From Candidatus Binatia bacterium (lineage in GTDB: Bacteria; Desulfobacterota; Binatia; Bin18), in NCBI GenBank assembly GCA_951812575.1, contig OX638322.1, forward strand, positions 3,724,501-3,788,500: a stretch of DNA of 64,000 nt. The letters run 5' to 3'. Positions within the stretch are counted from its first letter, which is position 1. Each line of letters starts with the position of its first letter. A program made the position numbers and the translations under genes. The notes beneath the pieces were generated by a model that was given only the letters and a program-made list of their open reading frames with translations, was not told where the DNA came from and searched no databases. Positions 14,233-22,407 of the stretch are shown here, piece after piece.

Positions 14233-15546
14233 GTGGGCGTAAAAAAAAGGCGACCCTTGGAAGGCGTTCGGATTGCCGACCTGACCTGGCTGCTGGCCGG
14301 GGCGGGCGGGCCGCGCTTATTAGCCAGCCTGGGGGCGGAAGTCATTCGGATTGAATGGCGCGATCGGCTGGATTTCCTGCGTTATATGCCGCCGTTTGCC
14401 TCAAAGAGGGAACGCGCAGAAAAAGCCGAGGCCATGGACCTGACCGGCCTGGACACCGGCAAGGTCCAGAGCGTCAATCGCGGTGGGTATTTCAATGACA
14501 TCAATGCCGGCAAATACGGGATCAGTCTGAATATGAAAGCGCCCCAGGGCCGCGAGCTGTTCAAAAAGCTGGTGGCGGTCAGCGATGTGGTGGTTGAGGC
14601 ATTTACGGCCGAGACTATGCAAAAATGGGGACTCGGCTATGACACTCTTAAAGCCATTAAGCCGGATATTATTTATATGCAGCAGCCCGGTTGGGGTTAT
14701 CAAGGCCCCTACGTTAAATACGCTTCCTACGGACCGATTGCCCAGGCCGTGAGCGGCCTGACCGAACAGTCGGGTTTACCCGCGCCCCATCCTCCTGCCG
14801 GCTGGGGCTTTTCGTATATGGACTGGAGTGGCGCGTATTATTGTGCCATGACCATTCTGATGGCCCTGTACTATAAAAAACGGACCGGTAAGGGCCAGTA
14901 TCTGGATTGCTCGCAAGTAGAGCCCGGCATTGGTATGACCGGCACCGCGGTACTGGATCACGCGGTCAATGGCCGCCACTACCAGCGCACCGGTAATCGC
15001 TCGCCCTACACACCCGCCGCGCCGCATGGGGCCTACCCCTGCGCTGGCCAGGGCGCTGAGAAGGACCGCTGGATTGCCCTAGCCGTGACTTCCGAAGAAG
15101 AATGGCAGGCTCTGGTCCGCGTAATGGGCAACCCCGACTGGGCGGCACAGGGGCGATTTGTCTCGCTGGCCGAGCGGATCAAGCACCAGAACGAGTTGGA
15201 CCGTCTGGTGAGTGCCTGGACGCAAGAGCAGGCGCCCTTTGGCCTGCAAGAGCGTTTACAGGCCGCCGGTGTTCCGGCCGGTGTGTGTCAGACCGCGCAG
15301 GATCGGATCGAACAAGACCCGCAGCTCAAACACCTGAACTGGCTGCTCCCCCTGGAGCATACCGAAATCGGAACCTGGCCGATCAAGGATATTCCGTTTC
15401 ATTTTGCCAACGGGCAGGTGAGTCAGGGCGGACCGACCGAACGCGCTGCGCCGTGCTATGCGGAAGATAATGAATATGTCTACAAAGAATTGCTCGGCTT
15501 GAGCCAGGCAGAAATGGACGCGTTTCAGGACGAAGGAGTGATTTAA
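14233..15546 (+). CDS. CaiB/BaiF type III CoA-transferase, catalytic-type subunit
   Basis: About 437 residues. Family features are LEGVRIADLTWLLAGAGGPRLLASLGAEVIRIEW, KYGISLNMKAPQGRELF, QQPGWGYQGPY, and the catalytic helix with Asp197 in YMDWSGAYYCAM. Counting back from the conserved TGKGQ turn puts this Asp exactly where CaiB has Asp169. I choose the GTG at 14233, one base after the previous stop; an upstream in-frame TTG at 14200 is the alternative. It moves CoA between an acyl-CoA donor and a carboxylic acid. The tight linkage to the Asp-less paralogue suggests a joint complex. The next gene is an amidohydrolase that could supply the acid. Confidence 0.87.
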   Translation: MGVKKRRPLEGVRIADLTWLLAGAGGPRLLASLGAEVIRIEWRDRLDFLRYMPPFASKRERAEKAEAMDLTGLDTGKVQSVNRGGYFNDINAGKYGISLNMKAPQGRELFKKLVAVSDVVVEAFTAETMQKWGLGYDTLKAIKPDIIYMQQPGWGYQGPYVKYASYGPIAQAVSGLTEQSGLPAPHPPAGWGFSYMDWSGAYYCAMTILMALYYKKRTGKGQYLDCSQVEPGIGMTGTAVLDHAVNGRHYQRTGNRSPYTPAAPHGAYPCAGQGAEKDRWIALAVTSEEEWQALVRVMGNPDWAAQGRFVSLAERIKHQNELDRLVSAWTQEQAPFGLQERLQAAGVPAGVCQTAQDRIEQDPQLKHLNWLLPLEHTEIGTWPIKDIPFHFANGQVSQGGPTERAAPCYAEDNEYVYKELLGLSQAEMDAFQDEGVI

Positions 15547-15598
15547 CAATGAGGGATTGGGGATGAAAACCTAACCCCCAGAACTAGAGGAGGGTGTC

Positions 15599-17281
15599 AT
15601 GTCATACGATCTCATCATCAAAAACGGAACCGTTGTGGATGGAACCGGCGCAGAACGCTACCGGGCCGATATTGCGGTGGCCAACGGAAAAATTGCCGAA
15701 ATTGGCAAGGTTTCAGACGGAGCCAAGAAGGTCGTGGATGCCTCCGACCTGATTGTGGCACCGGGCTTTGTTGATCCGCACACTCACTATGACGCCCAGA
15801 TTTGCTGGGATCCGCTCATCACGTCTTCTTCCTGGCATGGGGTCACGAGTCTGGTAATGGGCAATTGTGGGGTCGGCCTGGCCCCGTGTAAGCCTGAGGT
15901 GCAGGAAATCGCCGCCTGGGACCTGGTCAACGTGGAAGCCATCCCGTTTGACGTGCTGGGCAAAGGCGTGACCTGGGATTGGGTCACCTTCCCCGAATAT
16001 ATGAATGCGGCCGAAAAGCGCGGGAGCGGCATCAATATCGGTTTTATGGCCGCGCTGACTCCGTTTCGCCACTTTGTGATGGGCGAAGAGTCGATGGAGC
16101 GGGGCGCAACACAAGAGGAAATCGTGCAGATCAAGGCCCTGATTAAAGAGGCGGTGGCTGCCGGCGCCTTTGGCTTTTCGACCACGAATGTCGCCCAGCA
16201 CATCGGCTATAAGGGTCGTCCGATTGCTTGCCGCAACGCCAGTTGGGACGAACTCAAGGCCTATTGCAACGCGCTTAAAGAACTCGGCAAGGGCAGTATC
16301 GAACTCGCCCTGACCAATAATGTCTCTATTGTTGACGAAACGGAACATGCCTTACTGGACATGCTCCTGACCGAAAGCGGCCGTCAGGTCACGTGGCTGG
16401 CCTTGCTGAACCGGGACGACCAACCGGATGCGGCCATGAATACCCTGCGCACGATTGAGCCACTGTTCGAGAAGGGCGCCGTTCCGCAGGTAACCTGTCG
16501 TCCGCTGATTATTCAGATCGACCTGCGCAAGCCCTTCATTTTTGCCAATCTGCCCTGTTGGAAGCCGGCCTTTGACCAGCCGATTGAGAAGCAGAAGGAA
16601 TTCTACAGGGATGAATCCTTTCGGGCGGCATTCCGCAAAGAGATGGAGTCGCCCAAGGTATTCTCGGGCAAATGGGAACGCGCCATCGTTCATGAGGTTG
16701 GGAATCCCGCCATGCAATCCATGATCGGCAAGAGCGTGGCCGAGATTGCCAAAGAGCGCGGCAAAGACGGGCTCGATACCTTTTTGGACCTGTGCATCGA
16801 AGACGACTTGCAGCTCCAGTATACCTATGAGCTGTTCAACGCCGACGAAGACCGTATCCCTGAGCTGATTACGCACGATCAGGTCATGGTTGGCCTGTCA
16901 GACGGTGGCGCCCATGTGGACATGCTGTGTGACGCCGGCTACTGCACCTATCTGCTCGGCACCTGGGTGAGGGACCGACAGGCCATGACGCTTGAGCACG
17001 CGGTGAGGCGGATTACCTCCGAGCCGGCTGCGTTCTACGGGATGACCACGCGGGGCAAGATCGCAACAGGCATGGCAGCCGACTTTGCGATTTTTGACTA
17101 CAACACGGTTGGCTCGGCACGCCGCGGCGAAATGCGGGCCGACCTGCCCGGTGGCGGGCGGCGCCTGGTCATGCCGGCCCAGGGCGTGCAGTACACGATC
17201 GTGAACGGAGAAGTGCTGTTCGACGATGGCAAACATACCGGGGCCATGCCAGGCCAAGTGCTGCGTTCGGGTCAAGTGTAG
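15599..17281 (+). CDS. N-acyl-D-amino-acid deacylase-like amidohydrolase
   Basis: A 560-residue amidohydrolase of the D-aminoacylase family. Metal-site features are [10 protein letters not shown] with HTH at 61-63, the bridging cysteine in MGNCGVG (Cys90) and a late Asp in [10 protein letters not shown]- and C-terminal segments ([28 protein letters not shown]) build the usual beta-sandwich. A strong GAGGAGGGTGTC site precedes the ATG. The family hydrolyses N-acyl-D-amino acids, but many members act on other amides or lactams. A truncated paralogue opens the window. Placement after two CoA-transferases suggests a pathway in which a released acid is converted to a CoA ester (inference). Confidence 0.88.
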   Translation: MSYDLIIKNGTVVDGTGAERYRADIAVANGKIAEIGKVSDGAKKVVDASDLIVAPGFVDPHTHYDAQICWDPLITSSSWHGVTSLVMGNCGVGLAPCKPEVQEIAAWDLVNVEAIPFDVLGKGVTWDWVTFPEYMNAAEKRGSGINIGFMAALTPFRHFVMGEESMERGATQEEIVQIKALIKEAVAAGAFGFSTTNVAQHIGYKGRPIACRNASWDELKAYCNALKELGKGSIELALTNNVSIVDETEHALLDMLLTESGRQVTWLALLNRDDQPDAAMNTLRTIEPLFEKGAVPQVTCRPLIIQIDLRKPFIFANLPCWKPAFDQPIEKQKEFYRDESFRAAFRKEMESPKVFSGKWERAIVHEVGNPAMQSMIGKSVAEIAKERGKDGLDTFLDLCIEDDLQLQYTYELFNADEDRIPELITHDQVMVGLSDGGAHVDMLCDAGYCTYLLGTWVRDRQAMTLEHAVRRITSEPAAFYGMTTRGKIATGMAADFAIFDYNTVGSARRGEMRADLPGGGRRLVMPAQGVQYTIVNGEVLFDDGKHTGAMPGQVLRSGQV

Positions 17282-17307
17282 TCTTTTCCTGTTCCCCCAA
17301 GGGGAGA

Positions 17308-17385
17308 GGGCAACCACAGGGGGTTGCCCCTACCTTTATTCTCCCTCTCCCCTGGGGGGAGAGGGCCGGGGTGAGGGGTGTCGGA
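17308..17385. repeat. Intergenic hairpin repeats (families B and A)
   Basis: Family B (17308-17334): arms GGGCAACC/GGTTGCCC. Family A (about 17341-17379): CCCTCTCCCCTGGGGGGAGAGGG followed by CCGGGGTGAGGGG. Related copies recur near 17925, 19125, 25977, 31261, 52704 and 56638. They probably form strong hairpins after the gene and could help end transcription. Confidence 0.65.
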
Positions 17386-17466
17386 TTACGCTCTGCTAAT
17401 CCGGCCTACAGAGATGCCGCCAAAGAGATGCCGCCAAGACTCTAAATATAGACAAAGGAGGGGAAC

Positions 17467-17913
17467 ATGCTGACTCGTTTATTTCACGTCAATGTCTGCG
17501 TTCGCGATATGGAGCGCTCCATCGGGTTTTATGAAAAACTCGGCTTTAACAAGGTCAACGACTTTACGCTTGAAGACCCGACGGTGGGTGAGGCGCTTGG
17601 CCTCGACGCCCGGAAGCTGCGCGGCGTGTTCATGCGCCTCGGGGACGATGAGAACGCTCCGGTTCTGGACTTGGTCCAGTTCATCGATCCGCCCCCACAG
17701 GGCGAGCCTTACCCGTCGCTCAATAATATCGGGATTTGCCGTATCGCCTTCGACGTGGACGATATCGACAAGACCTATGCCGACCTCCAGGAAATGCAGG
17801 TTGAATTTTTATCCCCACTCAAAAAAATAGAAGGGCCGGGAGGCGCGGAGATTGGAGTCGTCTGCTTCAAAGACCCGGACGGCACCATCCTCGAACTGAT
17901 CAGCGGGATGTAG
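17467..17913 (+). CDS. VOC-superfamily (glyoxalase I-like) metalloprotein
   Basis: A 148-residue vicinal-oxygen-chelate protein. Two beta-alpha-beta modules are seen: FHVNVCVRDMERSIGFYEKLGF at the start and ICRIAFDVDDIDKTYADLQ in the middle, ending VCFKDPDGTILELIS. His7, a mid-protein Glu/Asp and the final Glu of DGTILEL are candidate metal ligands as in glyoxalase I or dioxygenases. RBS AAAGGAGGGG precedes the ATG. Lactoylglutathione lyase, epimerase or extradiol-type roles are all possible; the context (amidohydrolase, methyltransferase) does not decide. Confidence 0.85.
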   Translation: MLTRLFHVNVCVRDMERSIGFYEKLGFNKVNDFTLEDPTVGEALGLDARKLRGVFMRLGDDENAPVLDLVQFIDPPPQGEPYPSLNNIGICRIAFDVDDIDKTYADLQEMQVEFLSPLKKIEGPGGAEIGVVCFKDPDGTILELISGM

Positions 17914-17924
17914 TTATTCGAGCA

Positions 17925-17999
17925 CCCCTCACCCCGACCCTCTCCTTCAAGGGGAGAGGGAGCAAAAGGTAGGGGCAACCCCCCGTGGTTGCCCTGCTG
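17925..17999. repeat. Intergenic hairpin repeats (families A and B)
   Basis: CCCCTCACCCCGACCCTCTCC then AAGGGGAGAGGG, followed by a GTAGGGGCAACCCCCCG/TGGTTGCCC unit. The same A-then-B order recurs at 19125-19194, showing the two units spread together. Confidence 0.65.
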
Positions 18000-18013
18000 G
18001 AGAACCTGGGAAT

Positions 18014-19099
18014 ATGTCAACACAGCAGCCTCGCGAGCAGATAGACCCGGACAAACTCAAGGCTGGCGGCCAAAAAGTCTTTGGCCTGCTGAGCGGTGCG
18101 TTAATCTCGGCCATGATTCACCTGGGCGACCGGCTCGGGCTGTACCGGGCGTTGCATGGCGCCGGGCCAGTGACCAGCGAGGAGCTTGCCGAAAAAACGG
18201 GCTTGAGCGAACGCTGGGTGCGGGAGTGGCTCCGAGGACAGGCCGCGGCCCAATTGCTTGAGTATTCAGAGGAGGGGCGTTTTTCCCTCTCGCCGGAAAT
18301 GGCCATGATTCTTGCGGACGAAGACAGTCCCAAGTTTGCCGCAGGTATTTTCAGCGACTTTCCGCAACGCATGGCCATATTGGAGAAACTGCCCGAGGCC
18401 TTTCGTACCGGCCTGGGCCTGCCCTACGACGCGCGTGGCTCAGAGGGCGCACGGGGCATTGAGCGGGTCTTTGCCCCCTGGTATCGACACGCGCTGATCC
18501 CCGTTGTTCTGCCTGCCCTGGACGGTGTCGAGTCCAGGCTGCAAGCCGGTGCAAAGGTGGCGGACGTGGGCTGCGGCGCCGGGATTGCGCTGGTCCAAAT
18601 GGCCACCGCCTTTCCGCAGGCCGACTTTCATGGCTATGACATCTCGGAGCACGCGCTGGCTCGCGCCAACGCGAACAAGGCTGAGGCCGGACTGACCAAC
18701 CTCCGGTTTCATCATGCGGCCCAGGACGGGTTGCCGGCTGATGCGAGTTTTGACTTCATCACCACCTTTGACTGCATCCATGATATGACCCATCCGGCCG
18801 AAGCCATTCGGGCCATTCGGTCGGCGCTCAAGCCGGATGGAACCTGGCTGATCGCCGATATCAAGAGTGCCCCGACGTTTGAAGAAAATCTGAAGAAGCC
18901 CATGACCGGGCTGATGTATGCCTTCTCGGTTATGGGCTGCATGTCCTCGGCCTTATCCGAGCCGGACGGGGCTGGCCTGGGCACACTGGGCTTTAACGAA
19001 CAGGTCGCGCGGAGCATGACGCGCGACGCCGGCTTCACCCGCTTTACCCGCCACGATTTTGACAATCCGTTTAACGCCTATTATGAAGTGCGGCCCTGA
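18014..19099 (+). CDS. Class I SAM-dependent methyltransferase with winged-helix N-domain
   Basis: A 361-residue protein. The N-terminal 100 residues form a winged-helix/dimerisation domain (VTSEELAEKTGLSERWVREWLRG, then LEYSEEGRFSLSPEMA) as in O-methyltransferases and Rv2258c-like proteins. The Rossmann SAM site is VADVGCGAG (182-190), followed by FHGYDISEHALARA and a post-motif FDFITTFDCIHDM. It methylates a small molecule of unknown identity. The start sits immediately after a hairpin repeat and lacks a strong SD. Confidence 0.87.
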   Translation: MSTQQPREQIDPDKLKAGGQKVFGLLSGALISAMIHLGDRLGLYRALHGAGPVTSEELAEKTGLSERWVREWLRGQAAAQLLEYSEEGRFSLSPEMAMILADEDSPKFAAGIFSDFPQRMAILEKLPEAFRTGLGLPYDARGSEGARGIERVFAPWYRHALIPVVLPALDGVESRLQAGAKVADVGCGAGIALVQMATAFPQADFHGYDISEHALARANANKAEAGLTNLRFHHAAQDGLPADASFDFITTFDCIHDMTHPAEAIRAIRSALKPDGTWLIADIKSAPTFEENLKKPMTGLMYAFSVMGCMSSALSEPDGAGLGTLGFNEQVARSMTRDAGFTRFTRHDFDNPFNAYYEVRP

Positions 19100-19124
19100 C
19101 GCAGAAAGGTCCGGTGAAGAAAAA

Positions 19125-19229
19125 CCCCTCACCCCAGCCCTCTCCCTCAAGGGGAGAGGGAGCAAAAGGTAGGGGCAACCCCCTGTGGTTGCCCGGTTCT
19201 CAGCCCCCTGTGGTTGCCCGGTTCTCAGA
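19125..19229. repeat. Intergenic hairpin repeats with a duplicated family B unit
   Basis: A family A copy (CCCCTCACCCCAGCCCTCTCC / AAGGGGAGAGGG) leads into a family B unit. Then CCCCCTGTGGTTGCCCGGTT CTCAG occurs twice in tandem (about 19180-19204 and 19205-19229), a fresh local duplication just before ridA. Confidence 0.65.
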
Positions 19230-19253
19230 GGGAGCAGACATGAGGAGAAACGT

Positions 19254-19655
19254 ATGGAAAAGGAATTTCTGAATCCCGCTGGTCTGCCCGTTTTGCCGGG
19301 CTTCTCTCAGGTTGTGACCGCAACCGAGGGAAAAATTGTTTTCATCTCGGGTCAGGTCGCCTTGGACGCGAACAACGAGGTGGTGGGCAAGGGCGATCTG
19401 GGCGCCCAGGTCGCCCAAACCTTTGAAAACCTCAAACGAGCGCTGGCCGCGGTTGGGGCCACGTTTGATGACGTGCTGAAGACCAATACGTATATTGTGA
19501 ATTATACGCCTGACATGATCGGCGTGGTCCGTGAGGTTCGCAGCCAGTATCTGCCCCAGGAAAAACCACCGGCCAGCACCCTCATCGGCGTTCAGGCGCT
19601 GGTGCTTGAAGACCTGCTCATTGAGATTGAGGCCTTTGCTCTGCTCAAGGCTTGA
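19254..19655 (+). CDS. RidA (YjgF/UK114) family enamine/imine deaminase
   Basis: A 133-residue RidA protein. Family marks are LPGFSQVVTATEGKIVFISGQVALD, the middle AQVAQTFENLKRALAAVGATFDDVLKTNTYIV and the C-terminal PASTLIGVQALVLEDLLIEIEAFA, with the ligand-binding Arg replaced or shifted relative to archetypal RidA (no obvious ..TR.. motif). I start at the ATG preceded by GAGGAGAAACGT rather than further upstream in the repeat. RidA hydrolyses reactive 2-aminoacrylate and other imines. It would suit a genome that oxidises D-amino acids (see 52942-54087). It directly precedes hyuA. Confidence 0.85.
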   Translation: MEKEFLNPAGLPVLPGFSQVVTATEGKIVFISGQVALDANNEVVGKGDLGAQVAQTFENLKRALAAVGATFDDVLKTNTYIVNYTPDMIGVVREVRSQYLPQEKPPASTLIGVQALVLEDLLIEIEAFALLKA

Positions 19656-19704
19656 GGCCGGCGCGTATGCGCTTCTCCTGCCTCTGAGTCCTGCATAACT
19701 CGGC

Positions 19705-21801
19705 ATGTCCACTCCTGCCAGTCTTCGCGTTGCCTTTGACATTGGTGGAACCTTCACCGATGTCGTCATAGCCGGAGCCGACGGCCAGCTTCTGACCTAT
19801 AAAATTCTGACCTTGCCCGATTCTGTTGGTGCGGACGTTGGACGCTGTATTGCCGATGCCGAACGCCAGCGCCCGGCGAGCCCCATTACGAGCCTCGTCC
19901 ACGGCACAACCATCGCCTCCAACGCGGTCCTGGAAGAACAGGGCGCCCGGACCGGACTGATTACCACCACAGGCTTTCGGGATGAATTGGAAATCCGACG
20001 TCTGGGGCGTCCCGGCGTCTACAACGTTTTTTGGCAACGTACGCCGCCCCTGATCCCGCGTCGCCGCCGGCTCGAAGTCAGCGAACGCCTGACTGTTCGG
20101 GGCGAGGTGGAAACTCCACTCAACGACGAAGAGGTCCGTCAGGCCATACTCAGCCTCAAACGCCAGGGTGTTGAAGCCATTGCCGTGGCGTTTCTGCACT
20201 CTTACGTCAATCCCAGCCATGAACAACGGGCCGTGGCTCTTATCCGTGAGGTGTTCCCGGAAGTCATGGTCTGCTCCTCAGCCGACATCCTGCCCGAGGT
20301 GCGCGAGTACGAACGCACTTCCACCACGGCGCTGAACGCCTACCTGATGCCCGTGGTCGGACGATACCTGGACCAGTTGGAAACGCAGCTACGGGCATAT
20401 CCCCCACCACTGCAAATCATGCAGTCCAACGGAGGGATCATGCCCGCTGCGCATGCCCGCCGCCGCCCGGTGCATATGATTGAATCCGGTCCTGCGGCTG
20501 GTGCGTTGGCTGCGGCCGGCCTGGCGCAGGAAATCGGTCTGGCGCAGGCAGTGGCGTTTGATATGGGTGGAACAACCGCCAAAGGCTGCCTGATAGAAAA
20601 TGGCAAGCCGGTTGAAACCGCCGAGGGCGAGGTCGGCGCGGGAATCAACCGAGCCGGGCGACTGAGCAAGGGGGCCGGCTATGCGTTGCGCGTTCCCGCC
20701 TACGATATTGTCGAGGTCGGCGCGGGAGGAGGGAGTCTGGCCTGGGTAGACGATGGCGGCGCGCTGCGCGTCGGTCCACGCAGCGCCGGCGCCGTCCCCG
20801 GGCCGGCCTGCTATGGCCGCAGCGGAACCGAGCCGACCATCACCGACGCCAACGTGGCCCTGGGGTATATGAATCCGACCAGCATCGCCGGTGGCACCGT
20901 CCCCATTGACGCCGCGGCTGCACGGACCGCAATCGAGACGCAGCTGGGCGCCCGTCTCGGTCTATCGGTCCACGAGCTTGCCTTCGGAATTCATCAGGTG
21001 GCTGACGCGACCATGACGCGTGCCATACGTGCGGTCACGACCGAGCGGGGCCGTGATCCACGCGAGTTTACTCTGATCGCTTTCGGTGGATCAGGCCCGC
21101 TGCACGCGGCGACGCTGGCCGACAATCTGGGTATGTCGCAGGTGTATATTCCGCTCTTTCCCGGGGTATTCAGTGCGCTGGGCCTGTTGGTAGCCGACCT
21201 GCGCTCTGACTACGTACAAAGTGTGCCACAGGATTTGGACGCGGTTGACCCCGCAGCGCTACTCCAGGAATTTGACGCCCTGGCAGACCGCGCAGCGCAG
21301 GAGGCCCGGCATGAGCAGCGCGAGCGGCCCGGTCTCACCTATGAGCGCCTGATCGACTTACGCTATAAGCGCCAGTCATCGGAACTGACCCTGCCGCTCC
21401 CGGCCCAGGTTGAGGCGGCTGACATCCGGCAGGTTTTGGCCGAGAGCTTTCATGCCGCACATGAACAAACGTATGGATATCGACGCGAAGACGATACCAT
21501 TGCCATCGTCAGCGTCCGCCTGAAAGCAACCATCCGGACACAAAGCCTGTCCTTCAGCGAGTTGGGCGTGTCTTTCAGCCAATCGGCAGAAAAGACCGCG
21601 CAGCCGGACTCTCGACGTGCCTATTTCGGCCCCCAACAGGGTGAGCTCGATACCCGGATTCTGAGCCGCGGTGACTTGGTCGAACATGCCGCCGCCGGTC
21701 CTCTGATTGTCGAAGAGTTTGACACCACGGTCGTCGTCCCACCGCGCTGGCAGGCGAGTGTCGATGCGTATGGGAACATTGTCTTACAGGTCGTGAAGTG
21801 A
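19705..21801 (+). CDS. hyuA: Hydantoinase A / oxoprolinase family subunit (second set)
   Basis: A 698-residue HyuA-type ATPase subunit. Motifs: FDIGGTFTDVVIAG, HGTTIASNAVLEEQGA, QSNGGIMPA, ESGPAAGALAAA, FDMGGTTAKGCLIENG, VGAGGGSLAWVDDGG and GPACYGRSGTEPTITDAN. It is closer to the HyuA at 26157 than to the one at 9895 (for example the shared FDMGGTTAK and FGPQ segments), so this set is a separate subfamily. It is the first gene of a run that ends at 28208. Its stop overlaps the start of a DUF6883 gene (ATGA, 21798-21801), not a hyuB as would be usual. It supplies ATP-dependent activation of a cyclic amide or ketone substrate. Confidence 0.92.
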   Translation: MSTPASLRVAFDIGGTFTDVVIAGADGQLLTYKILTLPDSVGADVGRCIADAERQRPASPITSLVHGTTIASNAVLEEQGARTGLITTTGFRDELEIRRLGRPGVYNVFWQRTPPLIPRRRRLEVSERLTVRGEVETPLNDEEVRQAILSLKRQGVEAIAVAFLHSYVNPSHEQRAVALIREVFPEVMVCSSADILPEVREYERTSTTALNAYLMPVVGRYLDQLETQLRAYPPPLQIMQSNGGIMPAAHARRRPVHMIESGPAAGALAAAGLAQEIGLAQAVAFDMGGTTAKGCLIENGKPVETAEGEVGAGINRAGRLSKGAGYALRVPAYDIVEVGAGGGSLAWVDDGGALRVGPRSAGAVPGPACYGRSGTEPTITDANVALGYMNPTSIAGGTVPIDAAAARTAIETQLGARLGLSVHELAFGIHQVADATMTRAIRAVTTERGRDPREFTLIAFGGSGPLHAATLADNLGMSQVYIPLFPGVFSALGLLVADLRSDYVQSVPQDLDAVDPAALLQEFDALADRAAQEARHEQRERPGLTYERLIDLRYKRQSSELTLPLPAQVEAADIRQVLAESFHAAHEQTYGYRREDDTIAIVSVRLKATIRTQSLSFSELGVSFSQSAEKTAQPDSRRAYFGPQQGELDTRILSRGDLVEHAAAGPLIVEEFDTTVVVPPRWQASVDAYGNIVLQVVK

Positions 21802-22130
21802 AATTACCCAATCGACGCCGTGCCTATATTCCTCAAGGAAAATTATCAGGATACCTGCTCTCTTCTACGCATGCGGTTGGCAAAGCAAAGTCGAAATTCT
21901 TTCAGGCCATTGGTTTTAGTGTAGCGAGGGAAGAAGACCTTAAACAGCAACTCTTGTCCCTTGCCCGTACTCACGAAGTGACAAATATCTCGCGGTCAAC
22001 TCATGGGATCAAATACGTCATTGAAGGGACACTGGAAACAAAGACAAAGAGGAAAGTCCGTATTCGTACTATTTGGATTATTGAGGAACATCAGCATAAT
22101 CCTCGCTTTGTCACGGCCTACCCGTTATAG
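21798..22130 (+). CDS. DUF6883-like small protein
   Basis: A 110-residue basic protein starting LPNRRRAYIPQGKLSGYLLSSTHAVGKAKSKFFQAIGFS, which I recognise as the DUF6883 pattern. It ends in a strand-rich part (KRKVRIRTIWIIEEHQHNPRFVTAYPL). Proteins of this kind often sit beside DUF4926 proteins, as here, and a toxin-antitoxin- or RNase-like role has been suspected; nothing in the sequence proves it. The start is fused by ATGA to hyuA. Codon use is more AT-rich than the flanking hyu genes, suggesting later insertion. Confidence 0.75.
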   Translation: MKLPNRRRAYIPQGKLSGYLLSSTHAVGKAKSKFFQAIGFSVAREEDLKQQLLSLARTHEVTNISRSTHGIKYVIEGTLETKTKRKVRIRTIWIIEEHQHNPRFVTAYPL

Positions 22131-22152
22131 GTAAGAAAAGAGGAAGGAATAT

Positions 22153-22383
22153 ATGTTCCAAGAGCTTGATACGGTTGTCCTGACCCATAACGTTGAAAAT
22201 CATGGGCTCAAGGAAGGCGATATAGGCGTTGTGGTGCATTGCTACCAGGATGGGCAAGGGCTTGAGGTTGAATTCGTGACAGCAGAAGGGAAGACTATAG
22301 CGCTATTAACGCTGACTCCATCCGACGTTCGCCTCATGCGGGAGCGAGAAATTTTACACGTGCGCGAACTTTCCGCCGCATAA
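22153..22383 (+). CDS. DUF4926-like small protein
   Basis: A 76-residue protein. The opening (FQELDTVVLTHNVENHGLKEGDIGVVVHCY) is the DUF4926 pattern, a small SH3-like barrel (KOW-like GDIGVVV turn). RBS GAGGAAGGAAT precedes the ATG. It sits 22 bp after the DUF6883 gene and 24 bp before hyuB, so it must be co-transcribed with the enzymes. The two small genes look like a mobile two-gene cassette dropped between hyuA and hyuB; the partnership is a known neighbourhood, its function is not known to me. Confidence 0.8.
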   Translation: MFQELDTVVLTHNVENHGLKEGDIGVVVHCYQDGQGLEVEFVTAEGKTIALLTLTPSDVRLMREREILHVRELSAA

Positions 22384-22407
22384 GGGGCAAGTGAAGGGAG
22401 CCGGTTC

